From: Geodermatophilus sp. TF02-6
GTDB lineage: Bacteria; Actinomycetota; Actinomycetes; Mycobacteriales; Geodermatophilaceae
Length of the DNA stretch: 64,000 nt
Reading direction: 5' to 3'
NCBI RefSeq assembly: GCF_003319115.1
Contig: NZ_QOHF01000018.1
Location: forward strand, 42,410 to 106,409
The position numbers were made by a program, and so were the translations under genes. This document shows, piece by piece, positions 43,802 through 53,245 of this stretch (positions are counted from its first letter, which is position 1; every line of letters begins with the position of its first letter). The notes under the pieces are model-generated. The model made no database searches. It was not told the DNA's origin and saw nothing but the letters and a program-made list of their open reading frames with translations.

Positions 43802-44976
43802 GCTCGTCGTTCCTCGAGACCACCTGGACCGACCCGGTCACCGGGCGCAAGGGGTACGTCGTCCTCGACACCCTGGTCCGCGGCCTGGCCAGCGGCGGGC
43901 TGCGGCTGCGCGAGGGCTGCACCCTGGAGGAGGTGCGCGGCCTGGCGCAGGGCATGACCCGCAAGGAGGCGCTGGTCTACGACCCGGCCGACACCTACCT
44001 CCCGCTGGGCGGCGGCAAGGGCGGCATCGACATCGATCCCGCCGACCCGCGGGCGGTCGACGTCCTCCGCCGCTTCCTCGCCGCCGTCCTGCCCGTGGTC
44101 AAGGAGCAGTGGAACACCGGCGAGGACTTCGGCCTGCGCCAGGAGACGCTGGACAAGGTCGCCGCCGAGCTCGGGCTCGCCTCCACCGTCGAGGCGGTGT
44201 TCGCGACCCTGCCGGACGCGCCCGCCGCACGCGACCGGCTGGCGCAGGCGTTCACCGTGGACGTCGACGGGATCTCCCTGGGCGACCTCGTCGGCGGGTA
44301 CGGGGTGGCGCGCGCGGGCCTCACCTACGCCGAGCGGCTCGGGCTCGCCCCGGCCGCGACGACCGCGGTCGTGCAGGGGTTCGGCTCCATCGGCGGTGCC
44401 GCGGCCCGCTACCTCGCCCGCGCCGGCGTGACGGTGATCGCCGTCGCCGACCGGGACGGCCTGATCCGCAACGACGAGGGGCTCGACGTCGAGGCGCTGC
44501 TCGCCGCGCGCAACGGCCTCGGCGTCATCGACCGGTCCGCGCTCCGCCCCGGGGACTCCACGGCGCCCACCGAGCAGTGGCTCGACGTGCCCTGCGACCT
44601 GCTCGTGCCGGCGGCCATGTCGTACGTGGTCGCGGCCGCCGACGTGCTCCGCATCGACGCCCGGGTCGTGGTCGAGGGCGCGAACATGCCGACGCTGCCC
44701 GAGGCCGAGGCGGCGCTGACCGCCCGCGGCATCCCGGTGGTCCCCGACTTCCTCGCCAACGTGATGACCAACGCCTGGTGGTGGTGGGTGGTGTTCGGCG
44801 ACATCGCCCCGACCGCCGAGTCGTCGTTCGCGAAGATCGACACGGTCATGCGTCGGCTGGTCGAGACGGTGGCGGCCGACGCCGAGGCGTGCGGCCGGAC
44901 GCTGCGCGAGAGCGCGCTGGCGCTGGCGGCGCGCAACGCCGAGGTGGTGCAGGCGCGCGTCGGTGTGACGCGGTGA
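43798..44976 (+). CDS. Glu/Leu/Phe/Val dehydrogenase family protein
   Basis: A 392-aa amino-acid dehydrogenase performing NAD(P)-dependent oxidative deamination. The catalytic Lys motif is LPLGGGKGGIDIDP, the Rossmann motif TAVVQGFGSIGGAAARYLAR, followed by VVEGANMPTLPEAEAAL and VVPDFLANVMTNAWWWWVVF. ATG 43798 overlaps the decarboxylase stop. It is diverged from standard glutamate dehydrogenase, so a side chain such as arginine or citrulline is conceivable but unproven. Confidence 0.88.
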   Translation: MSSSFLETTWTDPVTGRKGYVVLDTLVRGLASGGLRLREGCTLEEVRGLAQGMTRKEALVYDPADTYLPLGGGKGGIDIDPADPRAVDVLRRFLAAVLPVVKEQWNTGEDFGLRQETLDKVAAELGLASTVEAVFATLPDAPAARDRLAQAFTVDVDGISLGDLVGGYGVARAGLTYAERLGLAPAATTAVVQGFGSIGGAAARYLARAGVTVIAVADRDGLIRNDEGLDVEALLAARNGLGVIDRSALRPGDSTAPTEQWLDVPCDLLVPAAMSYVVAAADVLRIDARVVVEGANMPTLPEAEAALTARGIPVVPDFLANVMTNAWWWWVVFGDIAPTAESSFAKIDTVMRRLVETVAADAEACGRTLRESALALAARNAEVVQARVGVTR

Positions 44977-46403
44977 CCCGCGAGGAGTGGCGCCGGGACG
45001 CGGTCTTCGTGGCCGGCCGCTGGCAGCCGACCTACGAGGGCCGCACCCTCGGCGTGGAGAACCCGGCCACCGAGGAGATCGTGGGCAGCTCCGCCGAGGC
45101 GGGACGCGGGGAGGTGGACGACGCCGTCGCCGCGGCCGCCGCGGCCTTCCCGGGCTGGGCCGGTCTGCCGGTCGGCGACCGGGGAACGGTCCTGCGCCGG
45201 TGGCTCGGCGAGCTGCGGTCCCGGCGGGAGCTGCTGGTCGAGACGACGATCGCGGAGGTCGGCGCGCCGAGGAAGGTGGCGGAGGAGTCGCACGTCGACA
45301 CCGGGCTAGCCGTCCTCGAGGGGTACCTGGCCGCGGCCGGCAGCGTGCCGTGGGAGGAGCGGGTCGCGAACTCGCTGGTCCTGCGGGAGCCGATCGGCGT
45401 CGTCGGCTGCATCACCCCGTGGAACTACCCGCTGTACCAGGTGCTCGCCAAGGTGGGCGGTGCCCTGGTGGCCGGCTGCACGGTGGTGCTCAAGCCGGCG
45501 GAGCTCACCCCGCTCTCGGCATACCTGCTGGCCGACGCCGCCGCGGCGGCAGGCCTGCCGGCGGGCGTGTTCAACCTGGTGCCGGGGGCCGGCCGGGTGG
45601 TGGGCGAGGCGCTCGTCGCCCATCCCGGCGTGGACATGGTCTCCTTCACCGGCTCCACCGGCGTCGGGGCCCGGGTGTCCACGCTGGCCGCGCCGACGGT
45701 GAAGCGGGTGGCGCTGGAGCTGGGCGGCAAGTCCGCCTCGGTCGTGCTGCCCGACGCCGACCTGCCGGCCGCGGTGGAGGGCACGGTGGCCGCGGCGATG
45801 CTCAACAGCGGGCAGACGTGCAGCGCGTGGAGCCGGCTGCTGGTCCCCGCCGACCGTCTCGACGAGGCGGTGGCCTCGGCCGCCGCCGCGGCCGAGCGGC
45901 TGGTCGTCGGCGACCCGGAGGCGACCGACACCCTGATCGGTCCGGTGGTCTCGGCCGCCCAGCGCGAGACGGTCCTCGGGTTCGTGCGCCGGGCCGTCGA
46001 GCAGGGCGCGGTCGTGGCCGCCGGCGGTCCGGACCGACCGGTCGGGCTGGACCGGGGCCACTACGTCGCCCCCACCGTCGTCACGGCGGTCCGGCCGGAC
46101 GCCGAGATCGTCCGGGAGGAGGTCTTCGGGCCGGTGCTCACCGTGCAGGCGTACCGCGACGAGGACGACGGCCTGGCGATGGCCAACGCTCCCGACTACG
46201 GGCTCTCCGGCGCCGTGTGGTCCGGTTCGGAGGAGGCGGCGCTGGCGTTCGCCCGGGGGATGCGCACCGGGCAGGTGGACGTCAACGGTGCCGCGTTCAA
46301 CCCGACGGCGCCCTTCGGCGGCTACCGACGGTCGGGCAACGGTCGCGAGCTCGGGAAGTGGGGGATCGAGGAGTTCCTCGAGACCAAATCGGTGCAGCGG
46401 TGA
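44973..46403 (+). CDS. Aldehyde dehydrogenase
   Basis: A 476-aa NAD(P)-dependent aldehyde dehydrogenase. The catalytic Cys is in [15 protein letters not shown], the Glu in [13 protein letters not shown], the cofactor motif is [11 protein letters not shown], and [20 protein letters not shown] forms the N-terminal pocket. GTG 44973 overlaps the previous stop. It should oxidise the aldehyde formed by the upstream decarboxylase to the carboxylic acid for CoA activation. Confidence 0.93.
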   Translation: MTREEWRRDAVFVAGRWQPTYEGRTLGVENPATEEIVGSSAEAGRGEVDDAVAAAAAAFPGWAGLPVGDRGTVLRRWLGELRSRRELLVETTIAEVGAPRKVAEESHVDTGLAVLEGYLAAAGSVPWEERVANSLVLREPIGVVGCITPWNYPLYQVLAKVGGALVAGCTVVLKPAELTPLSAYLLADAAAAAGLPAGVFNLVPGAGRVVGEALVAHPGVDMVSFTGSTGVGARVSTLAAPTVKRVALELGGKSASVVLPDADLPAAVEGTVAAAMLNSGQTCSAWSRLLVPADRLDEAVASAAAAAERLVVGDPEATDTLIGPVVSAAQRETVLGFVRRAVEQGAVVAAGGPDRPVGLDRGHYVAPTVVTAVRPDAEIVREEVFGPVLTVQAYRDEDDGLAMANAPDYGLSGAVWSGSEEAALAFARGMRTGQVDVNGAAFNPTAPFGGYRRSGNGRELGKWGIEEFLETKSVQR

Positions 46404-47416
46404 CCGCTCCGGCGGTCGACGTCGCTGCGCCCGCTGCTCGTCGTCGTCTCGTCTCCGCGGTTCTCGCACTGGTCGCCATCACCGCCGTCTGGGGATCGAC
46501 CTTCCCGTTGAGCAAGGACCTGCTGACCCGGATGTCGGTGACCGACTACCTGGCGCTCCGGTTCCTGACCGCGGCGGTCGTGATGGCGCTCGCCAATCCG
46601 CGGGCGCTGGTGCGGCGGTTGGACCGCCGGGTGCTCGTGGTCGGCGCCGGCCTCGGGTTCTGCTACTTCCTCGGCCAGGTGCTGCAGTTCTTCGGCCTCC
46701 AGCACACCGCTGCGACCGTGTCGGCGTTCGTGGTCTCGATGTACGTGGTGTTCACGCCGCTGTTGAGCGCGGCGTTGCTGCGTACACGTCCCGATCGGGT
46801 CACGGCCGTCGCCACGGTGGCGGCGACGGCGGGTGTGGCCACGATGTCGCTGCGGGGCTGGGCGCTGGGGTTCGGCGAGCTGCTGACCCTGCTCGCCGCC
46901 GTCCTGTACGCCGGGCACATCCTGGCGTTGGGCCGGTGGTCGACGGGCCGGACGGCGTATGCCTTGACGTTCGTGCAGCTGCTCACCATGGGCGTCTGCT
47001 TGCTGGGCTGGGCATCGCTCGACGGTCTGCAGGCTCCGGGACGGGCGGACCTGCTGACCTTCCTGTACCTGGCGGTGGTCGCCGGGGGCGTCGCCATGCT
47101 CGTCCAGACCTGGGCGCAGGCACACGTCGCTGCCACCCAGGTCGCAGTCCTCATGGTGCTCGAGCCGGTGTGGGCCGCGTTCTTCGGTGTCGCGCTCTGG
47201 CAGGAGGCACTGGACCTCCGCACGGCCATCGGTGGCGCGCTCGTGCTGAGCGCGATGGTGGTGGTGGCGACCCGCCCCAGCGGAACGCGGGCAGCCAACG
47301 CCGGCGCCGCGGAGGCGGCGGCCGTCGGAGCCGTACCGAGAGCGGAGGACCGGAACGGACGAACACGATGTGCTGGTCATCGGCGGCGGGGTCGCCGGAG
47401 CCTCGATCGGCTGTGA
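46400..47416 (+). CDS. DMT-family (EamA) transporter
   Basis: A 338-aa ten-helix drug/metabolite transporter starting at GTG 46400, overlapping the aldehyde dehydrogenase stop. EamA hallmarks are ITAVWGSTFPLSKDLLTRMS and the second-half VLMVLEPVWAAFFGVALWQE. It is the last gene of the operon and may export a waste product such as an amine or urea-like compound. The last 40 residues are basic and overlap, in another frame, a FAD-motif fragment, so the natural stop may have been lost. Confidence 0.85.
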   Translation: MTAPAVDVAAPAARRRLVSAVLALVAITAVWGSTFPLSKDLLTRMSVTDYLALRFLTAAVVMALANPRALVRRLDRRVLVVGAGLGFCYFLGQVLQFFGLQHTAATVSAFVVSMYVVFTPLLSAALLRTRPDRVTAVATVAATAGVATMSLRGWALGFGELLTLLAAVLYAGHILALGRWSTGRTAYALTFVQLLTMGVCLLGWASLDGLQAPGRADLLTFLYLAVVAGGVAMLVQTWAQAHVAATQVAVLMVLEPVWAAFFGVALWQEALDLRTAIGGALVLSAMVVVATRPSGTRAANAGAAEAAAVGAVPRAEDRNGRTRCAGHRRRGRRSLDRL

Positions 47417-47426
47417 GATCGCCGTC
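47358..47426 (+). pseudogene. N-terminal FAD-motif remnant of a DAO-type oxidoreductase
   Basis: In the frame offset from the transporter, DEHDVLVIGGGVAGASIGCE is a perfect dinucleotide-binding start of D-amino-acid-oxidase-like flavoproteins. Similarity stops after about 23 codons. It overlaps the end of the transporter gene, as expected if the operon once had a further gene and a deletion removed nearly all of it. Confidence 0.55.
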
Positions 47427-47843
47427 GGGGCTGCGCGTTCCGACCCGCCGGCGGGACAGCGGGGTCGAGATCCCGCCGCTCCCCGAAGCCGAACGCGGAG
47501 GGAGTGTGTCCCCGGGTGACACCGGGTAGGGCGCCACGGTCCCGACAGCCGCAACCCGCCGGTGCGGGCGGCGACGACCCTCACGCCGGAGGCCCGGGTG
47601 CGCTGCCGTGCGAGCTCACGACCGGCCATCCGGGGAGCGAGCTGGAACTCGTGCGCGCCGTCAGCGGGCCGACGCCGACCGGCGGAAGCGTCTCGCATTC
47701 CGGTCGGGTGCTCGTCCACGTCCCGAAGCGGGGCGACGAGGGCGTCACCGGCACCGTCGAGGACGAGTGCGACGAGGGCTCGGCCGAGGACGGCGTGCAG
47801 AGCGACGGAGCCGGGCGGTACGCCACACGAGAGGAGCCGGCGC
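47417..47843. other. 427-bp gap after the catabolic operon
   Basis: Apart from the first few bases of the flavoprotein remnant I recognise no gene. Long open frames exist on both strands because of the base composition, but none shows family similarity or a convincing ribosome site. A GAGAGGAGCC site near its right end serves the next gene. Confidence 0.5.
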
Positions 47844-48572
47844 ATGAGCGTCAATCCGCTGATCAAGGACCGGAAGAGCCCCATCCGACCGGCTGGCCAG
47901 AGCAAGGGCTTCTGGCTGGCCACCCTCGAGCAGGGAGCGAACCTGCTGCAGACCGCCGGACCGCTCAACCACTTCGACGTCTACGTCGTCGGTTTCCACC
48001 CTGCCAAGGGCGAGCCGGACATGCAGATGGAGGCCCACCACTTCTGCCGGGTGGTCAACGACGACCTGCTGCAGTGCGTGCTCTTCGACGGCAACACCAA
48101 GGACGCCAACCTCATCGGCATCGAGTACATCGTCTCCGGCCGGCTGTTCGACCGGTTGCCGGAGGAGGAGCGGCCCTACTGGCACCCGCACAACTTCGAG
48201 CTGCTGTCCGGTCAGCTCGTCGCCCCGGGCCTGCCGGAGGTGGCGGAGAAGGCGTTCTTCAAGCTGCTGATGAACTCCTACGGCAAGACCTGGCACACCT
48301 GGCACACCGGCACGCACGCCGAGCCCGGGATGGATCTCCCCTACGGGGATCCGAAGCTGATGTGGTCGTTCAACCGGGACGGCGAGGGTCGGGAGGATCT
48401 GCTCCGTGACCGGAACGAGGCGATGGGCCTGGACGTCGACGCCAAGCGGGCCGACCGGCAGTCCCTCCTCCCTCTGGCCCGGCCGCAACACGGGGTGGAC
48501 GAGATGAAGGACGACTTCCCCGGCAGCACACCCATCCCCGGGGTCGTGGACGTACACGCCGTCCGCCCCTGA
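47844..48572 (+). CDS. DUF1264 / oil-body-associated-protein-like protein
   Basis: A 242-aa protein of the OBAP family (DUF1264), also found in plants and fungi. Typical strings: LNHFDVYVVGFHPAKGEPDM, MEAHHFCRVVNDDLLQCVLF, FDGNTKDANLIGIEYIVSGR and WHPHNFELLSGQLVAPGLPE, with TWHTWHTGTH later. No signal peptide or membrane helix is evident. ATG 47844 follows GAGAGGAGCC. Bacterial function is unknown. Confidence 0.85.
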   Translation: MSVNPLIKDRKSPIRPAGQSKGFWLATLEQGANLLQTAGPLNHFDVYVVGFHPAKGEPDMQMEAHHFCRVVNDDLLQCVLFDGNTKDANLIGIEYIVSGRLFDRLPEEERPYWHPHNFELLSGQLVAPGLPEVAEKAFFKLLMNSYGKTWHTWHTGTHAEPGMDLPYGDPKLMWSFNRDGEGREDLLRDRNEAMGLDVDAKRADRQSLLPLARPQHGVDEMKDDFPGSTPIPGVVDVHAVRP

Positions 48573-48726
48573 CCCGCCGCCGGTCGAGCCCGGCGCCGTC
48601 GCCACCGATCCTGTCCCGATGAGGTCTCCCGGCACCGTCCGGCTCAAGTTCCCGTGCCACGCGTCGATGTAGTCGGTCGAGCGAACCGGAGCGTCCAGTC
48701 CCCTCATCGGAGAAGAGTTGGTCCCC

Positions 48727-50811
48727 ATGGCGTCGTCGGCCGACAAGAGCCCCGTCTCGCAGACGCTGCACGAGTTCCAGAGCGTCGTCGATGCGATCCA
48801 CCGGTCCCAGGCGGTCGTCGAGTTCGGCCTCGACGGCACCGTGCTCGCGGCCAACCGCAAGTTCCTCGACGTGATGGGGTACACGTCGGCCGAGGTCGAG
48901 GGCCAGCACCACCGCGTGTTCTGCCCTCCGGAACTGGTCGAGACCCCCGAGTACGCCGAGTTCTGGGCCTCCCTCGCCAGCGGCTCGTACGAGTCCGGCG
49001 AGTTCCGGCGGGTGACCAAGGACGGCCGGGAGGTGTGGCTGCAGGCCACCTACAACCCGATCCTCGACGCGGACGGCCGGCCGGCCAAGATCGTCAAGTT
49101 CGCGAGCGACGTCACCACCCAGAAACTGCAGGCCATGGACCAGCTGGGCAAGGTCGCGGCGATCGACCGGGCCCAGGCGGTCATCGAGTTCGACCTCACC
49201 GGCCGGGTGCTGACCGCCAACCGCAACTTCCTCGACGTGATGGGCTACGAGCTGGCCGAGGTCGCCGGCAAGCACCACCGCCAGTTCTGCGAGCCCGAGC
49301 TCGCCGCCAGCGCCGAGTACGCCGACTTCTGGCAGGACCTGGGCCAGGGCCGGTTCACCGGCGGCCTGTACAAGCGGGTGGCCAAGGGTGGGCGCGCGGT
49401 GTGGCTGCAGGCCACCTACAACCCGATCCTCGACGCGGACGGCCGGCCCACCAAGATCGTCAAGTTCGCGAGCGACGTCACCGCCGAGACGCTGCGCAAC
49501 GCCGAGTTCCTCGGCAAGGTCGCGGCGATCGACCGGGCCCAGGCGGTTGTCGAGTTCGACCTCGACGGCACCGTCCTCGCCGCCAATGACAACTTCCTGT
49601 CGGTCATGGGCTACTCGCTGGGCGAGGTCCAGGGCCGGCACCACCGGGTGTTCTGCGACCCCGACCTCGCCCAGTCGCCGGAGTACGCCGAGTTCTGGGA
49701 GCGGCTCGGCGGCGGCGCGTTCGAGTCCGGCGAGTACAAGCGGGTCGCCAAGGGCGGGCGGGAGGTGTGGCTGCAGGCCACCTACAACCCGATCCTCGAC
49801 GCGGACGGCCGGCCGATGAAGGTGGTCAAGTTCGCCGTCGACGTCACCGCGGAGAAGCTGCGCAACGCCGAGATCGAGGCGCGGGTCAACGCCGTCGACC
49901 GGGCGCAGGCGGTCATCGAGTTCGACCTCGAGGGCGTGGTCCTCTCGGCGAACGAGAACTTCCTCAGGACGATGGGCTACTCGCTGCGCGAGATCGTCGG
50001 CCGGCACCACAGCGACTTCTGCTCCGAGGAGTACACCCGGTCCGAGGAGTACCGCGACTTCTGGCTGCGGCTGGGCAAGGGCGAGGTGATCGCCGGCCGC
50101 TTCCACCGCAAGGGCAAGTACGGGCGCGACGTGCACATCCAGGCGACCTACAACCCCGTGCTCGACCTCGCCGGCCGGCCGGCGAAGGTGATCAAGTACG
50201 CCTACGACATCTCCGCCCAGATCGAGCGCGAGCAGCGCATCGCCGAGGGCACCCGGGACATGACGACGTCCGTGCGCAGCCTCGCCGTGTCCATCGAGGA
50301 CATCGCGCGCAGCTCCCGGACGGCGACCGACCTCGCCGAGGAGACCCAGGACAACGCCCAGCGCGGCGTCGAGGCGCTGCGGGCCTCGCTGGAGGCGATC
50401 GCGCTCATCCAGCGCTCGTCGGTGTCGATCGGGGAGATCGTGCGGGTCATGGGCGAGATCGCCAACCAGACCAACCTGCTGGCGTTCAACGCTTCCATCG
50501 AGGCCGCCCGCGCCGGCGAGCACGGCGTCGGGTTCTCCATCGTGGCCGGCGAGGTGCGCAAGCTCGCCGAGCGCTCGTCGGAGGCCGCCCAGCAGATCGG
50601 CAAGCTCATCGAGGAGTCCACCGACCGGGTGAACCAGGGGTCGGAGGTGTCCAAGCGGGCCGAGGACGCCTTCGAGCGCATCGTGGGCAGCGTCGCCCGC
50701 ACCACCGAGGCCATCCGGACCATCTCCGAGTCGACCCGGGTGCAGCAGGAGGCCTCCCAGGAGGTCGACGCGCTGATAGCCGGGCTCAGCACGGTCGACT
50801 CCGACGCCTGA
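48727..50811 (+). CDS. Soluble methyl-accepting chemotaxis protein with four tandem PAS domains
   Basis: A 694-aa cytoplasmic chemoreceptor. Four PAS-PAC units, each 122 residues, follow one another (each with a SQAVVEF/AQAVIEF-type start, a GRHHR/GKHHR-type loop and [17 protein letters not shown] or close), then the signalling hairpin with [20 protein letters not shown]. There is no membrane segment. Three of the units contain an identical 50-base stretch at an exact 366-bp period, so they arose or were homogenised recently. PAS domains of this sort may bind heme or flavin; no ligand can be assigned. A triple-CheW protein follows. Confidence 0.92.
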   Translation: MASSADKSPVSQTLHEFQSVVDAIHRSQAVVEFGLDGTVLAANRKFLDVMGYTSAEVEGQHHRVFCPPELVETPEYAEFWASLASGSYESGEFRRVTKDGREVWLQATYNPILDADGRPAKIVKFASDVTTQKLQAMDQLGKVAAIDRAQAVIEFDLTGRVLTANRNFLDVMGYELAEVAGKHHRQFCEPELAASAEYADFWQDLGQGRFTGGLYKRVAKGGRAVWLQATYNPILDADGRPTKIVKFASDVTAETLRNAEFLGKVAAIDRAQAVVEFDLDGTVLAANDNFLSVMGYSLGEVQGRHHRVFCDPDLAQSPEYAEFWERLGGGAFESGEYKRVAKGGREVWLQATYNPILDADGRPMKVVKFAVDVTAEKLRNAEIEARVNAVDRAQAVIEFDLEGVVLSANENFLRTMGYSLREIVGRHHSDFCSEEYTRSEEYRDFWLRLGKGEVIAGRFHRKGKYGRDVHIQATYNPVLDLAGRPAKVIKYAYDISAQIEREQRIAEGTRDMTTSVRSLAVSIEDIARSSRTATDLAEETQDNAQRGVEALRASLEAIALIQRSSVSIGEIVRVMGEIANQTNLLAFNASIEAARAGEHGVGFSIVAGEVRKLAERSSEAAQQIGKLIEESTDRVNQGSEVSKRAEDAFERIVGSVARTTEAIRTISESTRVQQEASQEVDALIAGLSTVDSDA

Positions 50812-50837
50812 CGAGCCGGGCCGGAGGAGGGGTGCTG

Positions 50838-52346
50838 GTGGACAGCGACAGCGGTCAGGCCGTCCTCGGGCTGCTGCGCATCGCGGGCATGGACGTCGCG
50901 GTGCCGCTGGCGGCGCTGCGGGAGGTGGTGCCGTGCCCAGAGCGGCTGTCCGGGCTCCCGGCGGCCGCCGAGGGACTGCTCGGCGCGATGCGGCTGCGCT
51001 CCCTCGTGCTGCCCGTGCTCGACCTCCGGCCGGTCATCGGCCGCACCTGCGCCCGGACCGGCGAGGAGGTCGTGGTCGTGGTCGCGGACGCCGGCTCTGC
51101 CCTGGGCCTGCTCGCCGACGAGGTGCGCGGCGTGGTCCGGGTGCCGACCGAGGCGCTGGTCCCGGTGACCGTGCACGACGGCACCCTGCTGTTCTCCTCC
51201 GCCTTCCTGCACCCGGACACGGGCGTGCCGGTCAGCGTGCTCGACGCCGCCGCGGTGCTCGCCCGTCCGGGCCTGCCCGTGGTCGCGGACCTGACCCGCG
51301 CCGTGGGACCTCCGGACGGGGACGCCGGCCGGGGGACGGGGCGGGCGGTGCGCCGGCTGGTCACGGTCCGCTGCGGCACCCACGTGCTCGCGGTCGACAT
51401 CGCGCAGGTGCACACCACGCTCCCGCGCTTCCCGGTGCGCGCCTCGGTGCTGTCCGGCTCGCTGTGCCGGGGCGTCGTCGACTTCGCCGGCGCCGAGGTG
51501 CCGGTGGCCGACCCGCTCGAGCTGCTCGGCCTCGGCCGGATGGCCGACGACGGCTTCGGCGCCGGTCTCGTCCTCGACCTGGGCCACGGCTACGTGGTGC
51601 TCGGGGTCAGCGCGCTGCTGGACCTCGTGGAGCTGGCGCAGACCGACGTCCTCGCCTTCCCGGCGCTGGCCACCCGCCGCTCCGACCTGGTGACCGGGAC
51701 CGCACGGCTGCCCGACGGCTCGACGTGTCTGGTCGTCGACGGCGACGCGCTGGTCGTCGACGGCGACGTGGTCGCCCTCGCGTCGGTCAACACCGCGCTC
51801 ACCGACGGCCGGCCGGCCGTCCCGACGCCCCGCGACCGGGCTCCCGCGGACCGGCCGGACGGTGTCGGCCGGCCCTACCTGGTCCACTCGGCCGGGGCGG
51901 ACGTCGCCACGCGGCTCGACCAGGTCGCCGAGATCCTGCCCTTCCCGGAGGACGCGCTGGCGACCGCCACGGCCGACGGCGTCCTCGGCGTCGTCGTCCA
52001 CCGGCAGGCGGCCGTGCCGGTGCTGTGCCTGCGCACCCTGCTCGGCCGGCCCCCGACGGGCCGCCTGGCCACCTCCTGCCTCCTGCTGGTCGCCGTCGAC
52101 GGCGGCCACGTCGCCTTCGCCGTGGACGCCCTGCGCTCGATCGAGCCGCTGACCTGGCGCGATCCCGACGCGGCCGACCCGGACGCGGACGGCGACCTGA
52201 GCCGGGTGCTGCGCGGCGCGCCCCTCCTCCAGGTCGGCACCGGGTCGCGGCTGCTCCCCGACCTCGACCTGGTGCACCTCGCCGGTCGCGTCCTCGCCGG
52301 CTCCGCCGCCGCGCCCGCCGTCCCCGCCGCCGCCTCCACCGGGTGA
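50838..52346 (+). CDS. Protein with three tandem CheW domains
   Basis: A 502-aa protein built from three CheW-like modules starting near residues 5, 175 and 345 (AVLGLLRIAGMDVAVPLAAL, LVTVRCGTHVLAVDIAQVHT, YLVHSAGADVATRLDQVAEI). CheW couples chemoreceptors to the kinase CheA. I chose GTG 50838 because the GGAGGAGG site ends 7 bases before it; GTG 50832 is too close. No CheA, CheY, CheB or CheR is in the window. It follows the PAS chemoreceptor by 26 bases and is probably its scaffold. Confidence 0.85.
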   Translation: MDSDSGQAVLGLLRIAGMDVAVPLAALREVVPCPERLSGLPAAAEGLLGAMRLRSLVLPVLDLRPVIGRTCARTGEEVVVVVADAGSALGLLADEVRGVVRVPTEALVPVTVHDGTLLFSSAFLHPDTGVPVSVLDAAAVLARPGLPVVADLTRAVGPPDGDAGRGTGRAVRRLVTVRCGTHVLAVDIAQVHTTLPRFPVRASVLSGSLCRGVVDFAGAEVPVADPLELLGLGRMADDGFGAGLVLDLGHGYVVLGVSALLDLVELAQTDVLAFPALATRRSDLVTGTARLPDGSTCLVVDGDALVVDGDVVALASVNTALTDGRPAVPTPRDRAPADRPDGVGRPYLVHSAGADVATRLDQVAEILPFPEDALATATADGVLGVVVHRQAAVPVLCLRTLLGRPPTGRLATSCLLLVAVDGGHVAFAVDALRSIEPLTWRDPDAADPDADGDLSRVLRGAPLLQVGTGSRLLPDLDLVHLAGRVLAGSAAAPAVPAAASTG

Positions 52347-52463
52347 GCGCCGGGCGGACGGCGCCAGCGCGCTGCGCCTGGTGGCGCGACGCCGAGCCCG
52401 CTACCGTCCGGACCCGCCCGGTCGGGAGGCCCGACGCCGGGAGCCGAGCCGGAGGAGGTAGCC

Positions 52464-52673
52464 GTGACCGACCACGTGTACCGGCTGAGCGAGATCGTCG
52501 GTAGCAGCCAGACCAGCGTCGACGACGCGATCCGCACCGCGATCCGCAAGGCCGCGCAGACGGTGCGGCGCATCGAGTGGTTCGAGACCAAGGAGATCCG
52601 CGGCCAGGTCGTCGACGGCGACGTCGGCTACTTCCAGGTACGCCTGGCGATCGGCTTCCGGGTCGAGGATTGA
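52464..52673 (+). CDS. Dodecin family protein
   Basis: A 69-aa dodecin, a small flavin- or CoA-binding protein that assembles into a hollow dodecamer and buffers free flavin. It has the typical start VYRLSEIVGSSQTSVDDAIR, the helix AIRKAAQTVRRIEWFETKEI with the flavin-stacking Trp, and the closing strand YFQVRLAIGFRVED. GTG 52464 follows GGAGGAGGTAGCC. Confidence 0.93.
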   Translation: MTDHVYRLSEIVGSSQTSVDDAIRTAIRKAAQTVRRIEWFETKEIRGQVVDGDVGYFQVRLAIGFRVED

Positions 52674-52674
52674 C

Positions 52675-52728
52675 GGCCCCGTCCCGGGCCCCGCCCCGAG
52701 CGTGCGAGGGGTGGGGAGGACGGGGTCC
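52675..52728. repeat. Intergenic palindromic repeat, copy 2 (terminator-like)
   Basis: GGCCCCGTCC (52675-52684) pairs with GGACGGGGTCC (52718-52728) with one bulge. The core 52693-52713 is identical to that of copy 1. It stands between the convergent dodecin and DUF5313 genes and probably terminates both. Confidence 0.65.
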
Positions 52729-52731
52729 TCT

Positions 52732-53142
52732 CTAGTCGAAGCTGCCGGCGCCGTTCCGCCGGTAGGGCGAGCGGCGTTCGAGCTGCTCCCGCTCGGCGCG
52801 CTCCTCCCGCATGCGGGCGGCGGTGCCGGCCCGGTAGCCGGCCTTGGCGACCCGGTGCTCGGTCGTCTCGACCATGAACGCCAGCGAGAAGACCAGGCCC
52901 ATCAGCAGGCCGCCGACCGCGGCCGACAGTCGGTAGACCAGCGGCACGGGCACGGCCACCACGCACAGGACGAGCACCGGCAGCAGCTGGACGACGGCGC
53001 GGGTGAGGTGCCGGCGCACCCATCCGGGCCCGGTGGTGTCGGCGAGCACCCAGGGCGAGAGCTCCCGCGGCAGCCCGCCGCCCAGGGCGTAGCGCACCCA
53101 CTGCAGCGGCGTGGGGCGGCGCGGAGCCGAGCGGGGTGGCAC
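52732..53142 (-). CDS. DUF5313 membrane protein
   Basis: A 136-aa actinobacterial membrane protein. N-terminal TPLQWVRYALGGGLPRELSP, WVLADTTGPGWVRRHLTRAV, then two membrane segments (LLPVLVLCVVAVPVPLVY; VGGLLMGLVFSLAFM) followed by VETTEHRVAKAGYRAGTAAR, the conserved end of the family. The GTG at 53142 is the likely start. Function unknown. It is divergent from the CBS-domain gene. Confidence 0.82.
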   Translation of the reverse strand: MPPRSAPRRPTPLQWVRYALGGGLPRELSPWVLADTTGPGWVRRHLTRAVVQLLPVLVLCVVAVPVPLVYRLSAAVGGLLMGLVFSLAFMVETTEHRVAKAGYRAGTAARMREERAEREQLERRSPYRRNGAGSFD

Positions 53143-53245
53143 ACGTCGACGGTAGGCCGGTACGGGCGTTGCCGGGGGCTCGTGCGCCGGAGCACACTCG
53201 CTCCCGCCACCCGACGGCCCTGCGACCTCACGGCATGGAGGTCCC

